NCBI GenBank assembly: GCA_001871115.1
Contig: MNUR01000097.1
Coordinates: 1-37,955, forward strand
Source of the DNA: Elusimicrobia bacterium CG1_02_56_21
Lineage (GTDB): Bacteria > Elusimicrobiota > Elusimicrobia > Elusimicrobiales > UBA9959
Direction of reading: 5' to 3'
DNA: 37,955 nt
This document shows, one piece after another, positions 15,143 through 21,603 of the stretch (positions within the stretch are counted from its first letter, which is position 1; every line of letters starts with the position of its first letter). The notes below the pieces were generated by a model, which did no database searches, was not told where the DNA came from, and saw nothing but the letters and a program-made list of their open reading frames with translations. The translations under genes were made by a program, and so were the position numbers.

Positions 15143-16282
15143 ATGTTCAACACAATACAGATCATCTGCGCTTCAGAAAAAAACAGGACCATACTCAGGG
15201 GTATCTTTAAGAACCTCGGAGCGGACGCTGTTTTCTCCAACGACCTCAACGACGCTCTCTCGGTATTTGAAAAAGCCAGGCCCGCCGCGGTATTCATAGT
15301 TGACGGCGAGGAGCCGCCGGCCGAAATACAGCTAAGGGAGCTGCGCCGCGTGGCCCCGTTCATCCCGGTTATCCCCCTTTTAAAGCGCCGCGACGCCACG
15401 AGGGCCGTAGGCCTTATGAAGGCCGGGGCCCTGGACTGCGCTCAAAGCCCCTGGACCGAAGAGGAACTGCGGCCTTTATACCGCAAAGCCCTGAAACTCA
15501 GCGGCACGGTCATAGAACTGGATTCTTCGGCGCTGAAACGCAGACGCCGGGCCCTGACCCTGCTCCTGGCGGCATTTTTCGCTTTCACCGGTTTTGCGGG
15601 AGGACTGTATTACGGCTTTAATAAATACTCTCCAGTAGCCCGCCAGCCGCACAGCTTCTACCTGCCTTACTCCCATCCCACGGGCCTGGTGATAAAGAAA
15701 GACTCCGTTGTTATAAGCGACTGGTACAGCCAGGGACTTTACGAGCATAATACGAATAATTTCGGGATAAAAAAGGTTACCAGCCTGGCGGAGGTTACCC
15801 CCGTAGCCATGGCGGCCTCCCAGGACGCTTTATGGCTGGCCGGGGCGAACGGAGTAATAGAGAAGCGCCTGCTGGACGCGCGCTATTCCGTGGCCTCTAA
15901 AACAGCTGTTTTCAAACCGACTCCGGACAGTGTCTGTTTTGACGGGCTATATTTCTGGACGGCGGATTCGCGCACCGGCACGATAACAAAGAGAATGCCG
16001 GATGACGCTCTCGGGATGATAAGGAATTTCAAGTACCCGGGCCGCAAGCTGTCAGCGCTTACCTGCGATACCCGGTTCCTCTGGGTGGCGGATTCCGGAT
16101 TGAGGGGCCTGGCCAAGCTTTCCCTGGACGATCCGGAGCGCATCATCTCCGTGACGGAGCTGGACGTTTATGCCTCAAAGACCCTCAAGATAACGGCTAT
16201 GGCGTCCAAGAACGGGACGATCTGGTTTGCCGGTGAAGACGGGGACAAAGCGCTGGCCTTCTATAAAGATGAACCGAAATAA
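15143..16282 (+). CDS. Pseudo-receiver domain fused through one TM helix to a propeller-like domain
   Basis: 379 residues. Residues 1-120 have the pattern of a receiver domain with Asp54 in FIVDGEEPP, but the N-terminal acidic pair is missing (ICASE) and the conserved Lys-Pro is replaced by SPW (102-104), so normal phosphorylation is doubtful. RRRR at 133-136 precedes one transmembrane helix (about 137-158). The rest (about 165-379) has repeated blades such as DALWLAGANGVIEKR, LYFWTADSRTGTITKR, RFLWVADSGLRGLAKL and GTIWFAGEDGDKAL, like an NHL or beta-propeller domain, predicted outside the cytoplasm. I do not know a described family with this order. It overlaps the next gene by 14 nt. Confidence 0.7.
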   Translation: MFNTIQIICASEKNRTILRGIFKNLGADAVFSNDLNDALSVFEKARPAAVFIVDGEEPPAEIQLRELRRVAPFIPVIPLLKRRDATRAVGLMKAGALDCAQSPWTEEELRPLYRKALKLSGTVIELDSSALKRRRRALTLLLAAFFAFTGFAGGLYYGFNKYSPVARQPHSFYLPYSHPTGLVIKKDSVVISDWYSQGLYEHNTNNFGIKKVTSLAEVTPVAMAASQDALWLAGANGVIEKRLLDARYSVASKTAVFKPTPDSVCFDGLYFWTADSRTGTITKRMPDDALGMIRNFKYPGRKLSALTCDTRFLWVADSGLRGLAKLSLDDPERIISVTELDVYASKTLKITAMASKNGTIWFAGEDGDKALAFYKDEPK

Positions 16283-16580
16283 AGCCGACCATTTTATCCC
16301 GGTGGTCATAAAGACTTCCCTGGATCTGCCGCCGCTGTGGGGCAGGCTGTCGTTCCTGTCTCCGGACGAAGCGGAGCTGGTAAGCCACTTCGAACTGCCG
16401 GAGGGCAGGGTAGTAGCGCTCACCTTCGAACTCGGCCGCGCTGCCTTCGAGGACATCAGGGCCCGCATAAAAAAAGCGCTGCGGGACTCAGACGGCTACT
16501 ACAACTATTCCCTCTCTTTCCTGGACCCGGCCCAGTCCGGACCGATTAAATCCGCTATAGCGGAAGGCTCCGCCAGGTGA
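16269..16580 (+). CDS. Small PilZ-like protein (tentative)
   Basis: 103 residues from ATG 16269; a start at 16227 would lie inside the previous gene. The strand pattern GRLSFLSPDEAEL, GRVVALTFELG, RARIKKAL, YYNYSLSFLDPA resembles the six-stranded PilZ barrel, but the c-di-GMP motifs (RxxxR and D/NxSxxG) are not evident. If it is a PilZ fold, it may not bind c-di-GMP. The overlap of 14 nt with the pseudo-receiver/propeller gene suggests the two act together. It ends 5 nt from the convergent lipase-like gene. Confidence 0.45.
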   Translation: MNRNKADHFIPVVIKTSLDLPPLWGRLSFLSPDEAELVSHFELPEGRVVALTFELGRAAFEDIRARIKKALRDSDGYYNYSLSFLDPAQSGPIKSAIAEGSAR

Positions 16581-16585
16581 ACCGC

Positions 16586-17584
16586 CTAACTTGAGATTAT
16601 CATGGCCAGCAGCGCCCTGGTGAAGGCGCGCCTGTCGAATTCAAGAACCATATCGGCCGCCATGACCGTAACTACATGGTCCGCCCCTTCAAGCTTGATA
16701 TAATCCGCGCCGGTAAGGATAGAGCTGTCCGCCGGGGTCAGCCCGTCATTATTCAGGCCGCGCTTCAGCATAAAGTCCCTCGGCAGCTCCAGCAGGGTAT
16801 CGAGCTTATGGTGCTTTTCCGCCTTCCACGAAGCAAAACAAATAATATTCAGCTTTGAAACTATGGCGCCGACAGCCTCGCGGTTAGCTTCCTGGTATCC
16901 CCCCCGTTCTGCCAGGGTCATGCTTTCAAGGGATTCCAGGGTTCCTCCAAAATGGCCGAGCAATGCAGCCATCATCGCGGAGAAAACTTTTTTCCCCCTT
17001 ACATAATCCGCCACCGGCGTCCCGCTGAAAGGGGCCTGGAGCGGAATAAAACCGCGCACCCGCACGGCTAATTCCGGATTCTCTACCAGGGACTGCAGCA
17101 CATACATTCCGCCATCGCTGTGTGAAATGATTATAACCGGCTTTTCCGAGCCGCGGATCGCCAGGGCGACTTTAGCGGCATTGTGGGAGGGAGTCATGGC
17201 TGAATCTATATCCACCATGCTGAAATCCACGCCGAGGTCCCGCAATACTTCTTTCTGGTCGTTAAAATAACGGCCTATCCACACCTTGTGCCCCAGGATT
17301 TCGAACGGTTCCACGTACCCGCCGGTCATGAACCCGCGCACCAGAAGCACTTTGCACTTGCGAAGTTCGGCTATTTTGGATTCTTCGAGCCCCTGGCCAG
17401 GGCTCTTCCGGACATTGAGGAATTCTGCAGTAAGATCCCTGCCCGCCCTTACGGGGGCCGGAACAGCTTCCGGGGAAAAGGCGGAAGCCGCGCCGGCCGA
17501 TTCCAGGGCGGACGGAGGGGCGGCGAAAGAACAAGTTAAATTGGAAGCCGCAAGGCAGAAAGAAAAAAGAATAATTTTCAGCAT
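16586..17584 (-). CDS. Exported alpha/beta hydrolase, lipase-like
   Basis: 332 residues with a signal peptide ending near CSFA-A. The nucleophile elbow is ISHSDGGM with Ser156, a variant of G-x-S-x-G in which the first glycine is serine. His303 in GADHVVTV and Asp280 or Asp286 (NNDGLTPADSS) complete a likely triad. The region KPVIIISHSDGG followed by RGFIPLQAPFSGTP is typical of secreted lipases and PGAP1-like esterases that clear a lid before the active site. Substrate unknown. It is a single gene with structured DNA upstream. A fatty-ester or lipid-linked substrate in the periplasm is the most likely reading. Confidence 0.7.
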   Translation of the reverse strand: MLKIILFSFCLAASNLTCSFAAPPSALESAGAASAFSPEAVPAPVRAGRDLTAEFLNVRKSPGQGLEESKIAELRKCKVLLVRGFMTGGYVEPFEILGHKVWIGRYFNDQKEVLRDLGVDFSMVDIDSAMTPSHNAAKVALAIRGSEKPVIIISHSDGGMYVLQSLVENPELAVRVRGFIPLQAPFSGTPVADYVRGKKVFSAMMAALLGHFGGTLESLESMTLAERGGYQEANREAVGAIVSKLNIICFASWKAEKHHKLDTLLELPRDFMLKRGLNNDGLTPADSSILTGADYIKLEGADHVVTVMAADMVLEFDRRAFTRALLAMIISS

Positions 17585-17663
17585 GTTTAAGATTTATCCC
17601 GCATACCCCGCACACTCAGTACTACCTATAGTTTAACACTCCGGCCCCCGCCGCACAAGCGTC

Positions 17664-17786
17664 TATAGGCCTATCCCTGCCTTGGGAATAGGCCTATATG
17701 GGCCTGGGCCGTTTGCCGCCGAATAGGCAAACCCCTGGCCGGTCGTGAAGCTATCAGTTACGGATATACACGGCAAAAGTCTGCCG
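17664..17786. repeat. Cluster of three hairpins in the lipase-lpdA intergenic region
   Basis: The divergent 350 bp gap (17585-17934) contains: TATAGGCCTAT (17664-17674) against ATAGGCCTATA (17688-17698); GTTTGCC (17711-17717) against GGCAAAC (17726-17732), with GGCC/GGCC extending it outward; and CGGCA (17771-17775) against TGCCG (17782-17786). All lie upstream of the predicted lpdA promoter, so they may be protein-binding sites or belong to the lipase leader. No known riboswitch consensus was recognised. Confidence 0.6.
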
Positions 17787-17789
17787 TTA

Positions 17790-17819
17790 TTGAAGTACTA
17801 TCCAATAAGAACCTATAAT
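17790..17819 (+). promoter_or_regulatory. Putative lpdA promoter
   Basis: TTGAAG (17790-17795), 18 bp spacer, perfect TATAAT (17814-17819). Six bases then precede ATG 17826, so the predicted start falls on the first base of a 38-codon ORF that overlaps the lpdA start. Confidence 0.5.
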
Positions 17820-17825
17820 TAATGC

Positions 17826-17942
17826 ATGACTTTCAAGCCCCTCCGCGTATTGACCGCCGCGAACCCGCGGCATTACACCTCCGGGGCGGCTTTCTCATAT
17901 ATTTCGCGCGTCTTCGCCGGGACAGGAGAACATCATGGCTAA
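17826..17942 (+). CDS. Possible 38-residue leader peptide overlapping lpdA
   Basis: ATG 17826 opens 38 codons ending in TAA 17940-17942, which overlaps the lpdA start (ATG 17935) by 8 nt. The peptide begins MTFKPLRVLTAANPRHYTSG. There is no Shine-Dalgarno, but the predicted transcript begins exactly at this ATG, so it could be a leaderless leader ORF coupling translation to lpdA. The sequence is not recognised. It may equally be chance, since the lpdA ATG has its own GGACAGGAG ribosome-binding site. Confidence 0.3.
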   Translation: MTFKPLRVLTAANPRHYTSGAAFSYISRVFAGTGEHHG

Positions 17943-19299
17943 AAAAGTGATCATAATCGGTTCAGGCCCCGGCGGCTATCCCGCCGCGCTCCGTCTTAAA
18001 GAACTGGGCGCTGAAGTAACCATGGTAGAGGCCTGGGAGCTGGGCGGGACCTGCCTTAACCGGGGCTGTATCCCGTCCAAAGCGCTGCTGGACGCGGGCC
18101 ACCGCGTTCACGCTTTTGAGGGTTTAAGGAAACTCCTGAAAGATAATTCAGGGGCGAACTTCTCCCCCTCCATGCTGGACTGGGAAAAGATAAAAGTGCG
18201 CCGGGCAGAAGTAGTAACCAAACTGCGGACTTCGCTGGAGAAGCTTTTTCAGGCGAAAAAGATAGAAGTTCTCCGCGGTAAAGCGGCTTTTTCGGGCCCT
18301 AAAGAGATAACGATAAACGGCGGGCAGGGAGAAATTATAAGAAATTTTGACGCGGCTATCCTGGCAGCCGGAACGAGGCCCAGCTTTCCGCCCCCCTTCC
18401 GCGATTATCACGCCGAGCTGACCGACTCCGACAGGGTTTTCGACCTGCCGCGCCTGCCGGCTTCGATGCTGATAGCGGGCGGCGGAGTCATAGGGCTGGA
18501 GTTCGCCTGCTTCTTTAACGCCATCGGAGTAAAGGTAACGGTTCTTGAACTGCTGCCGGAGATTCTCAGCGGCGAAGATCCCCAGGTGATCCGCGCAGTC
18601 CGCTCTTCCTTCGAGAAACGCGGAGTAAAGTTTCACCTCGGCAGGAAAACTTCAGCGATAACCATTGCCGCGGGTATCAAGACGGTAGAACTGGACGACG
18701 GAACTAAATTGCAGGCCGAAGAAATACTTGTAGGCGCCGGCCGCGCCGCCGACCTCACTTTTATGGGCCTGGAAACCATAGGTCTCTCCTGGGACAGAAG
18801 AGGAGTAAAAACGGACTCCGGGATGCGCACTGCCCTGCCTAATATTTACGCCGTCGGTGATATTAACGGTATCTCGCTGCTGGCGCATTCCGCCAGCCGG
18901 CAGGGAGAAATTGCCGCGGACAATATCATGGGGGCCAGCCGGGAATTTGACGCGGATATCGTGCCCCGCTGCGTTTATTCCTGGCCCGAAGTCGGGTCCG
19001 TAGGGCTCAATAAAGCCCGGGCCGAGGCCAAAGGGCTTAACGTTAAAACAGCGCGGTCTTTTTACCTTGGCATAGGCAAAGCTGTAGCCACGGATGAAAC
19101 GGAGGGCTTTGCCCAGCTGGTGTTTAACGCCGAGGATGACACAGTGCTGGGAGCGCAGCTGGTAGGCGGCCCCGCGACCGAACTTATCCACCTGATAGCC
19201 CTGGCGGTCAAGCTGAAGCTCAAGCGAAGTGACCTTCGCGAAATTATTTACGCTCACCCGACAATGGCGGAAGCGATACATGAGGCGCTGGAGAAATAA
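17935..19299 (+). CDS. lpdA: Dihydrolipoamide dehydrogenase (E3 / glycine cleavage L protein)
   Basis: 454 residues, usual length. The N-terminal FAD motif is IIIGSGPGGYPAALRL; the redox disulfide is Cys40-Cys45 in GGTCLNRGCIPSK; the NAD-binding motif is LIAGGGVIGLEFACFF; a second FAD motif is IYAVGDINGISLLAHSA. The C-terminal active-site base is His441 with Glu446 in YAHPTMAEAIHEAL. It reoxidises dihydrolipoyl groups using NAD+. Because complete gcvT, gcvH, gcvPA and gcvPB genes lie 4 kb downstream and no other 2-oxo acid dehydrogenase is in the window, the glycine cleavage system is its likely client, by inference. AGGAG lies 6 nt before the ATG. Confidence 0.92.
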   Translation: MAKKVIIIGSGPGGYPAALRLKELGAEVTMVEAWELGGTCLNRGCIPSKALLDAGHRVHAFEGLRKLLKDNSGANFSPSMLDWEKIKVRRAEVVTKLRTSLEKLFQAKKIEVLRGKAAFSGPKEITINGGQGEIIRNFDAAILAAGTRPSFPPPFRDYHAELTDSDRVFDLPRLPASMLIAGGGVIGLEFACFFNAIGVKVTVLELLPEILSGEDPQVIRAVRSSFEKRGVKFHLGRKTSAITIAAGIKTVELDDGTKLQAEEILVGAGRAADLTFMGLETIGLSWDRRGVKTDSGMRTALPNIYAVGDINGISLLAHSASRQGEIAADNIMGASREFDADIVPRCVYSWPEVGSVGLNKARAEAKGLNVKTARSFYLGIGKAVATDETEGFAQLVFNAEDDTVLGAQLVGGPATELIHLIALAVKLKLKRSDLREIIYAHPTMAEAIHEALEK

Positions 19300-19300
19300 A

Positions 19301-19377
19301 GGATCAGAGGACTGGAGGAGAGGCTCCTAGCCGTCAGGAACTCCTTAAGAACCGATCCTCCAGTCTTCTGGTCCTCC
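19301..19377. repeat. Purine/pyrimidine inverted repeat before xthA
   Basis: GGATCAGAGGACTGGAGGA (19301-19319) pairs with TCCTCCAGTCTTCTGGTCC (19356-19374), 17 of 19 positions, around a loop of about 36 nt. The pyrimidine arm, then CTCCAGTTT, runs straight into ATG 19383, where a Shine-Dalgarno would be expected. Similar repeats precede genes at 25176, 30498 and 34037. Confidence 0.7.
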
Positions 19378-19382
19378 AGTTT

Positions 19383-20162
19383 ATGACTATAAAAATTCTT
19401 TCCTGGAACGTTAACGGCTACCGCGCCGTACTAAAAAAAGGTTTTGTTGAATTCCTTGCCGCCGCCAAACCGGATATCCTGGGCCTGCAGGAAGTAAAAG
19501 CCTGCCCCGACCAGTTATCCCCCGGGGACATGGAACCGGCGGGCTACAAGTCGGAGTGGAACTGCGCGGAAAAGAAAGGCTACAGCGGCGTCGCCGCTTT
19601 CTACGCAAAACAACCGCTCGCGGTCTTTAACGGATTAGGCGAAGCGCGCTTTGACACAGAGGGCCGGGTAATTCAGCTGGAATACAAAGATTTTTATCTC
19701 TTGAACGTATACTTTCCGAACGGCGGGCAAGGCCCCGAGCGGCTGGCTTACAAGCTTGCTTTCTACGAAGCTTTCCTCGCGCATATAGAGAAACTCCGCA
19801 AGAGCGGGAAGGCAGTTATTTTCTGCGGCGATGTGAATACCGCCCATAATGAAATAGACCTGGCCCGCCCGAAAGAGAACGTTGAGAACTCCGGCTTTAT
19901 GCCGGTAGAGCGGGCCTGGCTGGATAAGATAACAGGAAAAGGCTGGGTAGACACTTTCCGCGACAAACACCCCGAGCCGGGACAGTATACCTGGTGGGAC
20001 TATAAAACCCGGGCCCGCGAAAGGAACGTGGGCTGGCGGCTGGACTATTTTTTTATTAATAAAGAAAAAGCGCCTTTGGTTAAAGACGCTTTCATCCTGC
20101 CGGAAGTGCAGGGCTCGGACCATTGCCCCGTCGGAATAACCCTGGCTCTGCAGGAAACATAA
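19383..20162 (+). CDS. xthA: Exodeoxyribonuclease III / AP endonuclease
   Basis: 259 residues, normal for the ExoIII/APE1 family. Diagnostic motifs are SWNVNGYRAVLKKGF, LQEVKA (metal-binding Glu), CGDVNTAHNEIDLARPK, WRLDYFF and the terminal GSDHCPVGI, which contains the catalytic Asp-His pair. It cuts DNA at abasic sites and removes damaged 3' ends in base excision repair, complementing the endonuclease III gene at 10434. It follows lpdA by 83 bp, with an inverted repeat between them and no visible Shine-Dalgarno, so co-transcription is uncertain. Confidence 0.93.
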   Translation: MTIKILSWNVNGYRAVLKKGFVEFLAAAKPDILGLQEVKACPDQLSPGDMEPAGYKSEWNCAEKKGYSGVAAFYAKQPLAVFNGLGEARFDTEGRVIQLEYKDFYLLNVYFPNGGQGPERLAYKLAFYEAFLAHIEKLRKSGKAVIFCGDVNTAHNEIDLARPKENVENSGFMPVERAWLDKITGKGWVDTFRDKHPEPGQYTWWDYKTRARERNVGWRLDYFFINKEKAPLVKDAFILPEVQGSDHCPVGITLALQET

Positions 20163-20221
20163 GACCTGTTGTCATTGACCCCGCCTTTTTTCTAAAGAAA
20201 TAAAGCTTGCCGGCACAAAAC

Positions 20222-20254
20222 TGCCGCAGCGCCATATGGACGCGGCGGCATCAT
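20222..20254 (+). terminator. Possible terminator hairpin after xthA
   Basis: TGCCGC (20222-20227) pairs with GCGGCA (20245-20250), with a further GCG/CGC pairing inside, followed by TCATTTTA. It sits between the converging xthA and membrane-protein genes. The T tract is weak. Confidence 0.35.
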
Positions 20255-20267
20255 TTTACGCCGATAA

Positions 20268-20807
20268 TCAGATTTCCGTGAGTGGGATAAGCAGATAAAC
20301 AACCATAACCGCTATGGCGTATCCTGTGAACCTGTGCACATACGGCCTGCTGCGGGCCTTTTGGGACCCGAAGCGCACGCAAAGGTCCACAGTGCCGGCG
20401 GCAGCCGAAACGAACCACGCGCCCAGCACATCACAATGCCACATTCTCTGCCAGCCATAGACCACCAGGAAGCCCCAGGCCGTCACAGCCGAAAGCGTCA
20501 TGAACACGTCAGAGGCGTGCATCTCCCTTTCCCAACTGCATATCCACAGAGAAATAATAGTGAAGATAACTATAGGGAGCGTTAATACCCATTGAATATG
20601 GCTTAACTGCAGCCATGACTCTGGCGCATAATACATCAGTGCATAGTCGGCCAGCGCGCCGAAACCCAGTGCAGCTATATGTGCAAGCACAAAGACCCTG
20701 GCTACCTTGGCGTTCCGGGTCAGGAAGTAGATAAGAGCGGCAGTCAGCGATATCCAGATCGCGGCCCTGGAATAGAACCAAAGGGCGTATTTTAGTGTTT
20801 CAGACAT
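20268..20807 (-). CDS. Small multi-pass membrane protein, function unknown
   Basis: 179 residues with about five hydrophobic segments, for example AAIWISLTAALIYFLT, VLAHIAALGFGALADYAL, VLTLPIVIFTIISLWIC and the C-terminal YAIAVMVVYLLIPL. No catalytic motif or domain is recognised; histidines and tryptophans near the segments (QLSHIQW, RMWHCD) could line a pore or bind a cofactor, but this is speculative. The predicted promoter has TTGACA and a -10 box 6 nt before the ATG. It stands alone between a convergent gene and a repeat. Confidence 0.6.
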   Translation of the reverse strand: MSETLKYALWFYSRAAIWISLTAALIYFLTRNAKVARVFVLAHIAALGFGALADYALMYYAPESWLQLSHIQWVLTLPIVIFTIISLWICSWEREMHASDVFMTLSAVTAWGFLVVYGWQRMWHCDVLGAWFVSAAAGTVDLCVRFGSQKARSRPYVHRFTGYAIAVMVVYLLIPLTEI

Positions 20808-20813
20808 ATACAG

Positions 20814-20842
20814 ATTTAAAAATAATATTCATATACTGTCAA
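20814..20842 (-). promoter_or_regulatory. Putative promoter with perfect -35, leaderless geometry
   Basis: Minus strand: TTGACA (20842-20837), 17 bp spacer, TTAAAT (20819-20814), then six bases to ATG 20807. The predicted start site coincides with the start codon. Confidence 0.45.
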
Positions 20843-20921
20843 TCTCGCCGCGGGCACCGCCCGCGCCTGGCGCCGAGCACAGCGCACCTTCGCCGCCACC
20901 CTGGCCAAAACCCCCCGCCGA

Positions 20922-20993
20922 AAAATAGGGGACAGCGACCTATTTTACCCAAGTCTGAAGATTGTAAAATAATAGGTCGCTGTCCCCTATTTT
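20922..20993. repeat. REP-like inverted repeat
   Basis: The 27 bp left arm AAAATAGGGGACAGCGACC… (20922-20948) returns inverted at 20964-20993, ending in GTCGCTGTCCCCTATTTT, with a 3-nt insertion and a 15 nt loop. From memory, sequences of the form AAATAGGGGACAG…CCTATTT are frequent near REP-associated tyrosine transposase genes; no such gene is in the window. An unrelated hairpin GCGGGC-ACC-GCCCGC sits at 20850-20864. Confidence 0.75.
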
Positions 20994-21064
20994 AAATAAG
21001 GAATGGGTGACGGGGAAATGGGGGCTGTTGTTTAAGCAACAACCGGAAGCGGGCGCCCTGGTTG

Positions 21065-21568
21065 TCAGTCTTTCGGGTAGCTGACGGAAATTATCTCAAG
21101 CTGTATGTCCCCGGTCCTTCGCGAGAGAACAACCTTGGATCCCGGCCCGGCTCCGAGAAGGGCGCCGGCCAGAGGTGAGCCCCAGTTAAGCTTCCCCGCC
21201 CCCGCGTCAGCCTCGTCCTCGCCTACCAGCTTGTATTCCCTTACGGTACCGTCGGGTTCTCTCACTGACACCGTGGCGCCAAAGCGGATGTCCTGCCCGG
21301 CCAGGCCGCGATTATCAATTAAAATTGCCCGTTTTATCTGGGTTTCGTAATATTCAAGGTCAGACTCGGCCTGGCGCAATTCAATACCGCGCGCTTCATC
21401 CGGGCGCTGTTTGGAAACAAGGCTGGCCCGCAGCCAGGCCAGTTCGGCCGCCCTGGCTTTAAGGGCCTCCAGCCCGGCCGGGGTCACATAGTTAGGCTTG
21501 CCGCTGGGCTGCCTTTTTACCGGCTCCCCGGGATCCTCGCTATCGTCCTTAACAAACGCTCTGCTCAT
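21065..21568 (-). CDS. GreA/GreB-family transcription factor
   Basis: 167 residues. The N-terminal coiled coil (about 28-85; YVTPAGLEALKARAAELA) and the C-terminal FKBP-like domain (about 90-165; IRFGATVSVREPDGTVREYKLVG and SPLAGALLGAGPGSKV) match the GreA/GreB layout, and MSRAFVKDD is a common GreB-like start. The acidic D-x-x-E-N motif expected at the coil tip, which activates transcript cleavage, is here replaced by RGIELRQ. It may therefore bind polymerase without stimulating cleavage, as non-cleaving homologues such as Gfh1 do. That is inference. It precedes the DUF2339-type gene's downstream end in a minus-strand row, but each may have its own promoter. Confidence 0.75.
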   Translation of the reverse strand: MSRAFVKDDSEDPGEPVKRQPSGKPNYVTPAGLEALKARAAELAWLRASLVSKQRPDEARGIELRQAESDLEYYETQIKRAILIDNRGLAGQDIRFGATVSVREPDGTVREYKLVGEDEADAGAGKLNWGSPLAGALLGAGPGSKVVLSRRTGDIQLEIISVSYPKD

Positions 21569-21603
21569 AAAATTATGCCGGCCGGGAAATGCCTGGGCCG
21601 GTA

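Noticed and set aside
17664..17786. Cyclic-di-GMP or other known riboswitch upstream of lpdA
   Set aside because: GGCAAAC-like words occur, but the order and spacing of conserved segments do not match, and the hairpins lie upstream of the predicted start site.
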